Shown: piece by piece, positions 52,750-63,281 of the stretch
Layout of the letters: each line of letters opens with the position of its first letter
How positions within the stretch are numbered: the first letter of the stretch is position 1
Assembly (NCBI GenBank): GCA_002749535.1
Contig: MZZL01000137.1
Location: 576,791 to 640,790, forward strand
Direction: 5' to 3'
DNA: 64,000 bases
From: Apophysomyces variabilis
Lineage: Eukaryota; Mucoromycota; Mucoromycetes; Mucorales; Mucoraceae
Made by a program: the position numbers and the translations under genes
Notes under the pieces: model-generated
What the model was told of the DNA's origin: nothing
Databases searched by the model: none
The model's input: only the letters and a program-made list of their open reading frames with translations

Positions 52750-53270
52750 ACACAAGATGCACTGAGATTCCATATCCACGTTAAGAATAACTGCGAAGAC
52801 ATCAAGGACGACACTGTGCAGCACTCCCCCTTTTTTTTCTTAGATGTAAGCGTCCCAAATGTGTTCACAATCAACCATGCAAAACAAGAAAATTTTGTTC
52901 CGTTATAAGAAAATACTAAATCTATTTTTTATATATTTTTTCATGTTTTGTTTCCGTCGTTTTTTATCTTTCTTTCCCTTTTCGCTTTATTTTCCTTTCT
53001 TTTCGGTGCTTCCCTTTTTCAGTTCTTTCATATATTAAAGTCCATCAGCAAAAACACGACAAACGACTGCTCTCTCATTTTGTAAAACACAATATATAGA
53101 CTTGCCTTCTGCTATTTCGTATACTGCAGTGCGTCCCTTGTATTTTATACATATATATATACATATCATATCTATCCATCTATCCATAACTTGCGCATGT
53201 GTGACTGAATGGAACGGAACAGAAAGAGGAATAACAATTGGATTCTCACGTAGCAAAGAAACAACAATTG
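52750..53270. other. 3' flank / promoter spacer
   Basis: T-rich 3' region and TATATATATACATAT run near 53147-53164, upstream of the next gene. No gene. Confidence 0.4.
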
Positions 53271-55139
53271 ATGTATGAGGCACCTCGTGGAAAAGAAGAC
53301 GACAGTAGCAAGCGTAAAGGTGAGATCACTAAGCAACGACGACAGTCCGGACAACAACAAAAGACCAGGCAGCAGGAACCCAAAAAGCGCACGGGCCCCG
53401 CATCAACCGACAGGACACCCTTGAAAGACGAAAAGAAACCGAAAGAGCAAGCGAAGAAGATAACAGCAGCAGGCGTTTCAACCAAAGGACACGAAAGACA
53501 GGATATCACATCGACTGCCAGGATGCGTGTTCGAAGAAAGGTGGGCTTGCGACATGTCCAAATTTTTCACCCCTCCTTTCCATCCCCCTCTTCTGTGCGT
53601 TTCATTCACTACTTCTTTTCCTCCTGCTTTTTGCTCATTTGCTCCCTTTTTCCGAACCCTGGGACGCATTATTCCGTGTTACAGTCTATTTTTCTTGTGT
53701 AATCCCTCTTCTTATCCCGCTTCCGACACCCTTTTTCCCATTTATTCCGTATTCTGGCTTAAGCCTAAGAAGAAAAAAAAAGTGAAGATACTGACATCCT
53801 TTCCGTCTGTAGTTTCTTCTTATAAAACATAATGGTGGTCAAGAGATCATTGTTCCACAAACGCTCACACATGAACAACAATCTTACCAATTCCCACCGA
53901 GATCACGTTTACTAAAAAAGCTGGCGGAAAGACGAAGCCAGAACCCTCTTATGTCCCCTCCACCTTCGCCAACCCGCGCATCTCAAACACAAGAAGAAGA
54001 ACGTGAAGCAAATATCGCTGCTTATTTTGTGAGCACAGGGCAAAACCATCAACAGCAAAGAGACCTTTCCATCGATGCTTGGATTAGTGACACCGCAAGA
54101 TCAACGCAGCTGAGCCGCACCGTCCAGCAGGAACGAACGAGATCATCAACCACACTGGCATCCAACCCATCTCAGCAGGCATCCAACAGATCATGGATCC
54201 AAGTCCAGCCCATCCCATCTTCTGATCTCCGCTCTTTGCAAGAGAATATCACTCTTCACTTTCAGAGTGAAGCAGGTAAGATCCTTTTTTGGCTGCTGCC
54301 CTACCTGGATACTGAGGATAACAATGACTGTGCAACACATAGGCAGACGATGGACAATGTCGGAACGTGCAGCACCTCCATCCAGTTTTATTGAGCCTCC
54401 GATTGAAGGTTCAGGAAGAAAACATTATGTGCCCCGGCGATTATTGCGAAAGAGCAGTCCGAAGCGCGAACATCATCAGCAACCGCCTTCAGAAATTGAA
54501 ACAAATGTTCAGGCCATATGGCGAGAATACCAAAGCCGCACCAGGATGACGAACGCAGAGGATGTCCCTGCCACGGGTATGGCTCAACTGGTCAAAATGT
54601 TTGAGCAGTCATTCGAGTTACAACAGCAACGTAATCAGGAACGAATCCAGAGGATAGAATATGTGTTAGAGGAAGAACGAAGACGCCGAGAAATGGCTGA
54701 AGAATTACACAGGCAATCTATTGCACGTTTAGAATCTCTTCAAACCGGCAGCAGGGAGAACCAGACAGACGCTTCGGATGCAACCTACCGACAACTATTG
54801 GAGCGTGTGGCTAACCTCCAGCAACTTGTCGTACAGGAGCAAAATGCACGAAAAGATTTAGAGAAAATAGTGACATCCACCATTCAGAAAATGGATGCAC
54901 TCCAGACAGCATTCAATAAGGAGACGCAAGAGAATCAGGCAAGTCAACGGGAAATGCAAAAACGACTGGATTCTGCTCTTAGTGAGCTCCAAACACTTAA
55001 ACAATCATGCCCGGGGAAGCCAAAAGCAACTAGGCCATCATCCATGGCGACTAGTGCAGGGCGTCGATCGATTCATGCTTCTGCTGCTACTCCGGCAAAA
55101 GCAAAAGCAGCAAACAATGCCCGATCTCGTCCACTTTGA
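53271..55139 (+). CDS. Coiled-coil protein with nuclear localisation signal
   Basis: Four exons: 53271-53540, 53764-53808, 53846-54275 and 54343-55139; 513 aa. N terminus is Lys/Arg/Gln-rich (KRKGEITKQRRQSGQQQKTR). The 45-nt exon 2 encodes PKKKKKVKILTSFPS, an SV40-type nuclear localisation signal; both its ends are phase 0. Then a Ser/Pro-rich region, and a long C-terminal coiled coil (ELQQQRNQERIQRIEYVLEE, RRRREMAEELHRQSIARLES, QLLERVANLQQLVVQEQN...) and a basic Ala/Ser-rich end. No catalytic domain. It could be a structural nuclear or spindle/MTOC protein. The 37-nt intron 2 is the least certain join. Confidence 0.7.
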
Positions 55140-56165
55140 CCAACTTTTATGCACATCTTACGTATATCCGCAGCAGGACAAGCATTATCGACCGAACACT
55201 ACAGCTTTTTCTTTCTTTTTTCCCCCTTTTTTTTGACTTTTTCTTTCAACATGGCCGATCCATAACGAACTTGAACATATTTGTGACACCTACACATATA
55301 TCGAAAAACATTCCCTAAAATCCTCATTGTAATTTCTATTATTTTATCCTTTGCAACTCTGTACATATTCATGAACATAGTAGATATTTTTATTTCCAGT
55401 GTGATCCCTTCCTTCTTCTTGTTGTTTTTTTTGTTTTTGTTTTTCAAGTCCAAAAATGTCTATTATTGAACATATACACATGTCCGTAAAAGAAAGAAAA
55501 GGAAATTCCGCTGTGACCAAGTTGGCATTCGGATGTGGAGGATTTAGAACTTTCATATGGGGGGCAAATGGTAATGCAGCATAGGCACATACTCCTTTCA
55601 TGGTTGCAGTATGACAGGCTCATGGGGGCCTTTTTTTATAGCAATGCTGTCAATTAGTCGATCTTCGGAAAACTAGCCTTCTGGAAATAAAAAAACAAGT
55701 GTACGATCACACCATGTTGCATCATGTGGAACCGGAAGCAGGAAGCTTCTTGTCTTTTTATTTTAATATGGTTAAAAAGTAGGAATGCACGTACTTTGTT
55801 TGTTATTGAGATATGCAAGGGTAACCTGCCGGAGAAGTTCATCTTTTCAATAGACTTAACGATGTCTCTATCCTTGGTCAATGTGCATTTTGCAGCTCAA
55901 TCTTATTCCCATGTTGTTCTCCTCTTTCTCTTGCCCTTTACAGGCTTAGAGACATCATGACTTTTTGTTCCTGTATTCCCTTTGTCTGCATGTCACTATC
56001 TTTTCTTCCAGGACACGGCAAAGCAGTTTCTCATTTTGACCCAGTGTTTTGGTAAAGCCGTCAAAGATAAGACACATGTGTGGTACGATACTCAAGCAAC
56101 GTGGCCTGTCTGTCTCTCCTGCTTTTCCCCTCAAGTTTTCAAACATGTGATACATTATGCTGCAG
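55140..56165. other. Spacer with unresolved frames
   Basis: T-rich 3' flank of the coiled-coil gene, followed by overlapping open stretches on both strands (55654-56155). None could be linked into a gene. Confidence 0.35.
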
Positions 56166-56309
56166 GCAGTTCATGGGTTTGCGGAGAACAAGAAGCAGAA
56201 AGCCAGAAGGTTTTTGTGTTACCAGCATGGTAGGCATGGATACAGACAAGGTAAAAAGAAGGGAGCACGGTCCACGCCAACTTTCCCTTTCACGCAAAAT
56301 AAAATATGA
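56166..56309 (+). CDS. Possible terminal exon of a basic protein
   Basis: After an acceptor TATGCTGCAG, a 47-codon frame runs to TGA (56307-56309): AVHGFAENKKQKARRFLCYQ, then HGRHGYRQGKKKGARSTP. The Cys/His and basic pattern loosely recalls FAR1/MULE-type DNA-binding segments found in transposons. No upstream exon was found, so this is a weak call. Confidence 0.3.
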   Translation, partial: AVHGFAENKKQKARRFLCYQHGRHGYRQGKKKGARSTPTFPFTQNKI

Positions 56310-56674
56310 TAAAATAAATATGACACGATTTATGCATGGCATCAGATCGGTGAATTGCTTTTGAAAACTGAAAGAGCTCTAACTTTGTAACAAAAAAAAA
56401 GAAACCTTCTTCTAATTGTTGGAAATGAACAGACAGGATATATAAATGTGCTACGTTGTTCACAGTAAAAAAGAACTTGTTTTTTTGTTGAACTATAAAA
56501 AAGTGCATATATTTCTATTCTGCATGTGGTAATTCACTCTTCTCTCTCTCTTTCTCTTTTTTTTTCCTTCCTTTCTCTATCTCTCTCTCTTTTTTTTACC
56601 TTTCTATCTTAAATCCCCTATTTTCCCTTTAACTCTCCATGTCATTCCTCGGTTGATCATCTTAAATTACATCC

Positions 56675-57874
56675 ATGCCATCTCTCGCTCCTTCAAACAA
56701 CATCACACTCGATTCTCTGCGACACACACTGGAAGAATATTTTGGGGTCATCTGCTCCAAAGATCAACTGGATTTATGCATCGTTGGTAAACCAGAGGCA
56801 CGGCGACTCTTGCACATCTTCAAAAGATGGAAAAACCAACGTCGTCATGTATCGAGTAGTGACTCGCAGCTAATTGAATGCGTCTTCTCCGTACGCGAAA
56901 GATACCAAACCTACATGGAGACGCATCACATCCAGCCGCGGCAGTCGGACCTTGAACGTGCTGCGTTGCTAGAGCAGCTCGAGTCACTCAGTCAACGATT
57001 GGACGCCTATGGCAGGGCCCACGAGGAACTGGAAACGCTAATGGTGGGACTGAAACGGTTGCGGAAAGGCTGGGAAAGACAAACGATTGAGAATATTGTC
57101 TCCTCCATCCTATGTTCCTCCGCTCTCGATGGCTGTCGTGTGGTCAAAGTGGCACGCGACCAACGATCGCTCCTTGGATTTGGCTTAAAATCCCTCAACA
57201 AACCATACCTGGTCTTTGAGACCGGTGAGTCCGAAGAGCACTGCAAGGCTGTCATTGTCGAGATCGCATTGGCCTTTGGTACTGTCTTTGAGGAAAATGC
57301 CGCACAAAATCTGGCGCACGTCCGAGACACTTATCGCCACATCTTTCAGCCTATTGCTGATAATGCTGTGGGTTCGCACGTTCTGCAGGATATCCAACGT
57401 CTCAGTTGCTATGTCTTTGCACAACCTCCTACGATCAATTTGATTAGCTCTGCGGACGACTTCTCCTCTGCACCGATCTTTGGTATGGCTCCTCCGGTAT
57501 TCGAACCCGCTGGTTGGGACTGGCCGTCTTTGCTAAAGTATAAGCAGCCTCTTGGGAAGTCGAAATGGCTCTGCAACTTCTTCCGTAAAAAAAGGAAGCG
57601 GAGGTGGAATGAGCAAGGTCACTGGTCATTATCGATCCACAGACTGTCCGATCACTTCACTAAAATTGGTCAAGATTATTACACAAACATGCTTAATAAC
57701 GCCCGATTGATGCATTCGCGTCAGACACAAATATTCGAGCATGCTACCCATCTGCTGATGGATTGCTACAGAGCACTCCAGATTGAATATGGGCACGCTA
57801 ATGCCATGCAAGCCATGCGGCAACTTTATAGAATTCAACAAGAAACTCAGCGTGCAATGGACATGCACCATTGA
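56675..57874 (+). CDS. Unknown intronless protein, 399 aa
   Basis: One clean frame from ATG 56675 to TGA 57874, after a very pyrimidine-rich leader (56538-56640) typical of fungal promoters. The protein is mainly alpha-helical: LEEYFGVICSKDQLDLCIVG, a helix with RAALLEQLESLSQRLDAYGR, a basic cluster KSKWLCNFFRKKRKRRWNEQ near residue 300 and a C-terminal helix ending RIQQETQRAMDMHH. No signal peptide. No recognised domain; the central DQRSLLGFGLKSLNKPYLVF could be the core of a folded unit. Likely real, cytosolic or nuclear. Convergent with the SR protein gene. Confidence 0.75.
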   Translation: MPSLAPSNNITLDSLRHTLEEYFGVICSKDQLDLCIVGKPEARRLLHIFKRWKNQRRHVSSSDSQLIECVFSVRERYQTYMETHHIQPRQSDLERAALLEQLESLSQRLDAYGRAHEELETLMVGLKRLRKGWERQTIENIVSSILCSSALDGCRVVKVARDQRSLLGFGLKSLNKPYLVFETGESEEHCKAVIVEIALAFGTVFEENAAQNLAHVRDTYRHIFQPIADNAVGSHVLQDIQRLSCYVFAQPPTINLISSADDFSSAPIFGMAPPVFEPAGWDWPSLLKYKQPLGKSKWLCNFFRKKRKRRWNEQGHWSLSIHRLSDHFTKIGQDYYTNMLNNARLMHSRQTQIFEHATHLLMDCYRALQIEYGHANAMQAMRQLYRIQQETQRAMDMHH

Positions 57875-58074
57875 CGGAAATGAGAACTAAGAGATACTTA
57901 TAGAACCAGTGTATATAAACATATATATAGTCTTATGACTTGATAAAAGAAGAGAAGGCCACTTTATTCCTACGATTGCTACCTTTCGTATTCCTGAAGC
58001 TAACACAGGCTTCATACAATGTGGGATAGAGAAAAATTGATTAGTCAACCATTTTTCACATTTCGTCCATCCAT

Positions 58075-59477
58075 TTAATCCCGGGCACCGCTATAAATAG
58101 AAATCAAATATAATTAGACATATAGAATCTTTAATACCAAGAATATACCTGCTGGTGCTGCGAGCTGGAGAGGGCGATCGTGATCTGCTCCGAGAGTACG
58201 ATCTGCTACGTCTTGCTCTCTCGCGACTTCCTTCTCTGGAACGACTACGGTCGGAAGCAGCTGATTTCATATCAACTTCTCTACTTTCCTTATCATCAGC
58301 ATCGCGATCATCACGACGGCTGGACCGTCTACGAGGCGAGCGAGAACCCGATGCCGATCTTGAACGAGATCGAGAACGAGATCGGGAAGGAGAGCGAGAA
58401 GGAGAGCGCGAACGTGAGACGGAGCGCGAACGACGCCGGGTAGAGCGGCGACGAGGAGAGCGACTGCGCGACACCGAGCGAGAACGCGATCGGCGACGGG
58501 AGCGACGAGAGTTATCCTAGTATACTCAAACTTAATACTGCCAAGCGATCAATATAAACCTTAAAGAATTTTACCACACGGAGAGTAACACGTTGACCGT
58601 TCAAGTCGCTGTCATCCAACTTGTTAAGAGCGTACTCCATGTCAGAGCGGTGAGCAAACTCAACCACACTTCGTGTTACATTAGTATACGTACGAAAATT
58701 CATTGTTGAAAGACAAATAACTTACCCCTCACCAGGACGGTTCTTGATAATATCAGCAAAAGTCACTTCGCCAGCCTTGCGCATCAAGTCTTTGAGTGCC
58801 TAAAGTCCGATCGGTTTCGCAAAACGGGGAGAGAGGGAGCCACAGGTAAGAACGGTTTGCCAAGTTTAGACCCCAGAAGAAGAAGAACAAGAAGAAAGAG
58901 AGAAGCGCGAGGAATGGTAAGGCCTTTTCACAAGGCCGACCACCACCGAACAGGCTTTGTAACAGCAAATAAAAGGGGGAACCATCTTTTTCAAAATAAA
59001 ACGGAGAGACCAAGCAGCCCTTGGAGTAAGACTCGTACCTGCCAGGTAGTTCCAGGAGCAATATTTTCAACAAGTAAGCGATAATGCGATCGACCACTGT
59101 GGTTAAAGAAGCACACATAAATACAATTAAAAAAAATCCGTATCCCTGAATAATATTACATACCGATCGTCACGGCGACCTCCTCCTTCACGGCCACGGC
59201 GAGTGCCGCGAGCAAGTTCCACGATGAGCCTAGCAATATTTCATTTCAGTTACCAAGGTAATAGATCTAAATACAGGTACTACCTTTCACCTAGGAACTC
59301 TTTTCCATGGAAATCATACACAACATCTTCAGCGTCTCTAGGATCTCTGAATTCAACAAATCCAAAGCCGCTTTTGATGTTAATCTCACGGATGTCGCCG
59401 TAACCCTTGAAGAGACGCTCTAAATCGCGATCCCTAGCATCGCGAGCAAGACGGCCAATGTACACTCGTGTAGTCAT
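58075..59477 (-). CDS. SR-family splicing factor (two RRMs, RS tail)
   Basis: Seven exons: 59284-59477, 59164-59229, 59039-59096, 58726-58799, 58575-58668, 58149-58516 and 58075-58090; 289 aa. RRM1 (residues 1-75) has RNP2 VYIGRL and RNP1 SGFGFVEF; a Gly/Arg linker (RRGREGGGRRDD) follows; RRM2 starts RLLVENIAP and has the VVEFAHRSDMEYALNKLDD region; the rest is an RS domain (SRSRSPRRRSTRRRSRSVSR...). This is the SRSF4/5/6 or fission-yeast Srp2 architecture. It acts in the nucleus in exon definition. The last exon encodes only SGARD after the RS tail. A very similar-looking plus-strand frame is the Glu/Arg shadow of the RS repeat. Confidence 0.92.
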
Positions 59478-60164
59478 GTTAGACGATTGAAAGGAAAAAC
59501 GCAGATGCCGCCTAGCAAAAGTTTGTTGACTCGGGACTTTCAAAAATAAAGGGAAAATGACGTCTATCCGCACTGCCAATCAGCGACGTTATACAGGATC
59601 TCCCGAGTGGATTGGCGCCGCACGAAGATTTTTTTTTATTTCCGTTACCGGGTGAGGTTCGTTATATGCTGGCATTCAACATTCTGACTGGTCACTTTCT
59701 GCGCTAAATAGGTTATATTAAGTCAACTGTATGGTATATAAAGTTCATTGTTCTCTTCATTTTAAATCTAAAAGAGCGCATATTTACGTATTACAATAAA
59801 ATTCATAGCCAGTTTCTACGTAACAATAGTTGCATTGTATAGCTGATTTATCTATCAATGTTCTCAACATTGAACTGCTTGTCTATTGCTAGTCCTTTCC
59901 TTAAATTATTTGGTCAGTCTTCAAATTTGTATGTGAGATTAGTAGGTTTTCCTATAAATGGTTATTTAGTTAGAGCTACTTACTGTACTGTGCTTGCAAC
60001 TAAAACAACTATTATTGTGGCAATAAGAAAAAGTTTGCGACACTACTTTCAAATAGATAACCAAGAAAATGCACAGAAGTACACATTGTACAATGCTTTT
60101 AATGTTCAATGTTGCAGCCACTTACAATTACTGTCGCTGGATTATTAACTTGTCTGTTTCGATT
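59478..60164. other. Spacer upstream of the SR gene
   Basis: SR promoter side. A 96-codon plus-strand frame at 59858-60148 is hydrophobic and AT-driven, with no domain; left out as a gene. Confidence 0.35.
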
Positions 60165-60930
60165 TCACTTGATGGTAAGTGGCCTTGAGACTTCTAGCAT
60201 CCTTGTACCTTTTAAAGCAACCATTGGCGCATCCTTGATTGAAGCTTTTTTGTGATTCATGCGTTTATGACCGTTTATCGGTCCGTCAATAAACTCTTCA
60301 ATGACATCCGTGTCACATTTTTGGCGCTGTGGATCAATCAATAATAAAACTCCTATTTCTTGCTTCCAACCGTTGAATGAGCACCTCCTGTCAACGCTTC
60401 TGGCTCTAGCATGGATTGATTAGCAGAAACTTGTCGTTCGTATTTACGCAGGCACGTTTCCATGTATAGTATATCCGCACTGGCGTACTCGCGCGCCCGT
60501 TTCGATAATGGGCTATCTTCATCCATCGCTTCAAGGATTCACTTAAACTGCTTTTAGGTTTGTGTGCAGACATAAACCAACACAGCCAGTAGCTTCATGA
60601 TGGCGAACTTCATTGTCAAGTGCTTCCTCGGCTACCAAATACAGCAGCTTGACAGTTGGATCGTTCTTGCGATCTAGGCCGAGGGGAGAGCATTGCTGCT
60701 ATCATATCCAATATGAATACGTCACTACGTTCAGTGAATAGAACATCAGGTCTAGGTTTTCAACGAACATATCAGCTGTAATAACTGTATGATCAGGTTA
60801 CACCAACTTCTTTATATTGCATTTATCTGCTGCTGAGACACTAGCGGAAACAGAATATCAAATGATAAGATTAACATGTTAATACTAATCATATGGATCT
60901 TACGAAAGATACTAGTAACTACCTCAACCC
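60165..60930 (-). CDS. Exons resembling a 3'-5' exonuclease (EXD/RNase D-like), incomplete
   Basis: Three in-phase-looking blocks on the minus strand: CSPLGLDRKNDPTVKLLYLV (then AEEALDNEVRHHEATG), MDEDSPLSKRAREYASADIL plus YMETCLRKYERQ, and RQKCDTDVIEEFIDGPINGH to KGTRMLEVSRPLTIK with TGA at 60165. The PLSKRAREYASADILYM block resembles the last catalytic motif of DEDD 3'-5' exonucleases, where Tyr-Ala-x-x-Asp is diagnostic. ERSDVFILDMI upstream may belong to the same gene. A GT-AG join after HST is good, others are not resolved, and the N-terminal part was not found, so it is either a gene fragment or a decaying gene. Confidence 0.45.
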
Positions 60931-61936
60931 GCTTTTACCCACGCGCCTTGTCAAAGATGTTTAAAGAGAGCAACTATTCAAAATAAAGAACAGCCTTGTT
61001 CTGAGTCTCATTTACTTTTAGCGTTACCCTCTTTCTATATTATAGCTGCTTTGTGAACACGTATTTCAGCGCAAACAAAGGATAAAGGCGCTCACTTAAA
61101 TGATCTTTGATAGTGTATGGCATTATAATGAGATGCTACTTTGCGTATTAGTAGTTTGTCAGTTGCTTCCAAATTAGAGCCTTATCAGTGTTCTAAAAAT
61201 CTTTGATAAGGTTTGCCCTTGTCGTTCTTACACAGAACGTCAACGCCATTGGTTTAAACTATTGTAATCGTCATTAATTTGGTTGCAATACTTCTAAAGA
61301 CAGTGAATGAACGACTTGTCGACAACATTTTGAAATGTACGACCACCAGTGAAATCTGATAATGACATAATTTGAGCATCAAAAACGTTTACATGACGAT
61401 CATTAACCTATTTGCACCTGCGCAACATATATTGATCCTTCATATGATTTCTAAGAGACAGATTTTTGTGGAGGATATTCATATATAGAACCGATCTTGA
61501 GCTTTTTCTTTTAGCCGTATGTGTCTGGTTCATCAACAATAATAAAAAGTAATTTTGATCTAGCAAGGAGCCGATTTTCTATTTAATTCTTGATTAACAG
61601 CAAATAAGCTTGCTCCTGTAACTATCTTGCAAGTTAATATTATAATCGGATATTTTCCGGGAATGATGACATCTATAAAAGTTTTAGCCAACTCAGGGAG
61701 CCAGTGAGGATAAATCCTTAAATCAATATTGACAGTTTTTTCTTGTTCTCGAGCCTTCCATAATCGCCTTTAATGGGCAAAAAACATGGCAAAGACGAAA
61801 ATTTTAAAAAAATCAAACAGTCATATTTGCATATATTATATGCAAGATATATATGTTCAAATAAAACTCAACTGGTGTGAGACATGATGAAGATAAAGAT
61901 GAGAAAAGAAGATAATGTAAAGGAAAGATAGTAGAG
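60931..61936. other. AT-rich region without recognised gene
   Basis: About 1 kb, strongly AT-rich; no ORF, RNA or repeat recognised. Confidence 0.4.
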
Positions 61937-62325
61937 AGGAGTTTACAAAATAAACAATGTCACTTCAAACAATCTTAGTAGTAAAGGTGAGTTCTTTTAA
62001 TGTTTTTCAACAAACAATGTCAAAGATACTCAGAAACTAGTTATATCAAGAAAAAATATTTGCAAGTACAATCAGGTTCTGGCAAAAGAGACTTCGTTCC
62101 TCTTTTTGCTTTCTTATGTTCTTATTTTATCTGAACTATTCAACTAAAGAGAAGAATTTATTAACACTAATTAAAGTTGAAATAATACAAAACAGAATTA
62201 GATAATAACGAATATAAGTGGAGAATAGCATACAATCAATGAGAAAAAAAAATAAAAGGTTCAGTCAGGTTTGCCAAATTACACCAAATGACTATTTACG
62301 TTTCAAGTCAAATGGGCGTGTATCA
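61937..62325 (+). repeat. Degenerate direct repeat, copy 1
   Basis: Shares ordered blocks with 62837-63281: AAACAATGTCACTTCAAA, ATCTTAGNAGTAAAG, TATATCNAGAAAAA, ACTATTCAAC and TTACACCAAATGACNATTTA. Non-coding; see copy 2. Confidence 0.75.
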
Positions 62326-62365
62326 ATGTGTCAATCAGTCCTGTAAACTACGTGTTCCTGCAAAA

Positions 62366-62610
62366 TAAGGCTCGGAATTTGACCCGGCCCGACCGGATGT
62401 CTACCGGGCGGGTCTTAGGGGGCGGGTTCTGGGCATAAAATTGGCCCGCCCGAGTTGGCCCACGGATCAATGGGCCCATCTTAGTGCGATAGGCCTAGTG
62501 TGCCGGGTTCCAGGTTAAGATCTTGGCCCAGCCCAGCGGGCCATGGGTCAATATCCTGACCCGGCCCAGTTATGACCCGACCGGTTAAGGCCCGCCCATT
62601 TCAAGCCCTA
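62366..62610. mobile_element. GC-rich short inverted-repeat element (hAT-like MITE candidate)
   Basis: A 245-bp GC-rich island in AT-rich DNA, composed of GGCCCG, GGGCGGG and GACCCGGCCC motifs in both orientations. Left end TAAGGCTCGGAATTTGACCC and right end, reverse complemented, TAGGGCTTGAAATGGGCGGG are imperfect inverted repeats, like the ends of hAT MITEs. A clear target duplication was not found. It lies between the two direct repeat copies. Confidence 0.6.
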
Positions 62611-62836
62611 TTATGTACTGTGACAAGTAAGTACAAAAAGAAGGATGGGGGTACAAATAAATAAAATAGTACCAGACACAAAAGTACAACAACAACAAGT
62701 GTAAATAATGAATTCACAAAATATCAACTGTTCAAACAAAATATAATTGAGGGAGGGTTGGGTTAAGGAAAAGATATAATGAAGGTAGTAGAAGAGAGTG
62801 AAAACAAAATAAAATATATAAAAGGAAGATAACAAA

Positions 62837-63281
62837 AGGGAGTTCACTAAACAAACAATGTCACTTCAAATGATCTTAGCAGTAAAGATGAGTTCCTTAG
62901 ATCCTTTCTTAAAAGCAATCTCAAAGACACTCCAAATTCACTATATCTAGAAAAAGATGTTTTCAAGTATAATATGGTTTTGGTTCTTCCAGTCCAAAAG
63001 GTTTTGCCCAGGAGATTCCTTTTCTTCCTTTTTTTTGTGAAAGAGGTTTTTTTTCTTTTTTTTCCTCCCTAGTATCTTTATTTCTTCTGAAACTATTCAA
63101 CCCAAGAGGGGGATTTACTAGAACTAACTTAAAATTGAAACCATACAAAACGGAGGTAAACGCTAAGGACATGGGTTAAGAAAAGCATGCGATCACTGGG
63201 AAAGGATGGGAGGAAGGATTCAGTTGTGTTTTCCAAGTTACACCAAATGACCATTTATGTCCGAAGCCGATGTGCGTGTAC
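62837..63281 (+). repeat. Degenerate direct repeat, copy 2
   Basis: Second copy of the unit at 61937-62325, about 0.9 kb further on, somewhat longer because of T-rich insertions. A further weak copy seems to start about 63660 (GGGTACAATAAAATAGG matches GGGGTACAAATAAATAAAATAG at 62648), so a degenerate tandem array may continue to or beyond the window end. Confidence 0.7.

Noticed and set aside
58155..58520. Plus-strand Glu/Arg-rich ORF
   Set aside because: It is the antisense of the RS repeat of the SR protein gene, a usual shadow of such sequences.
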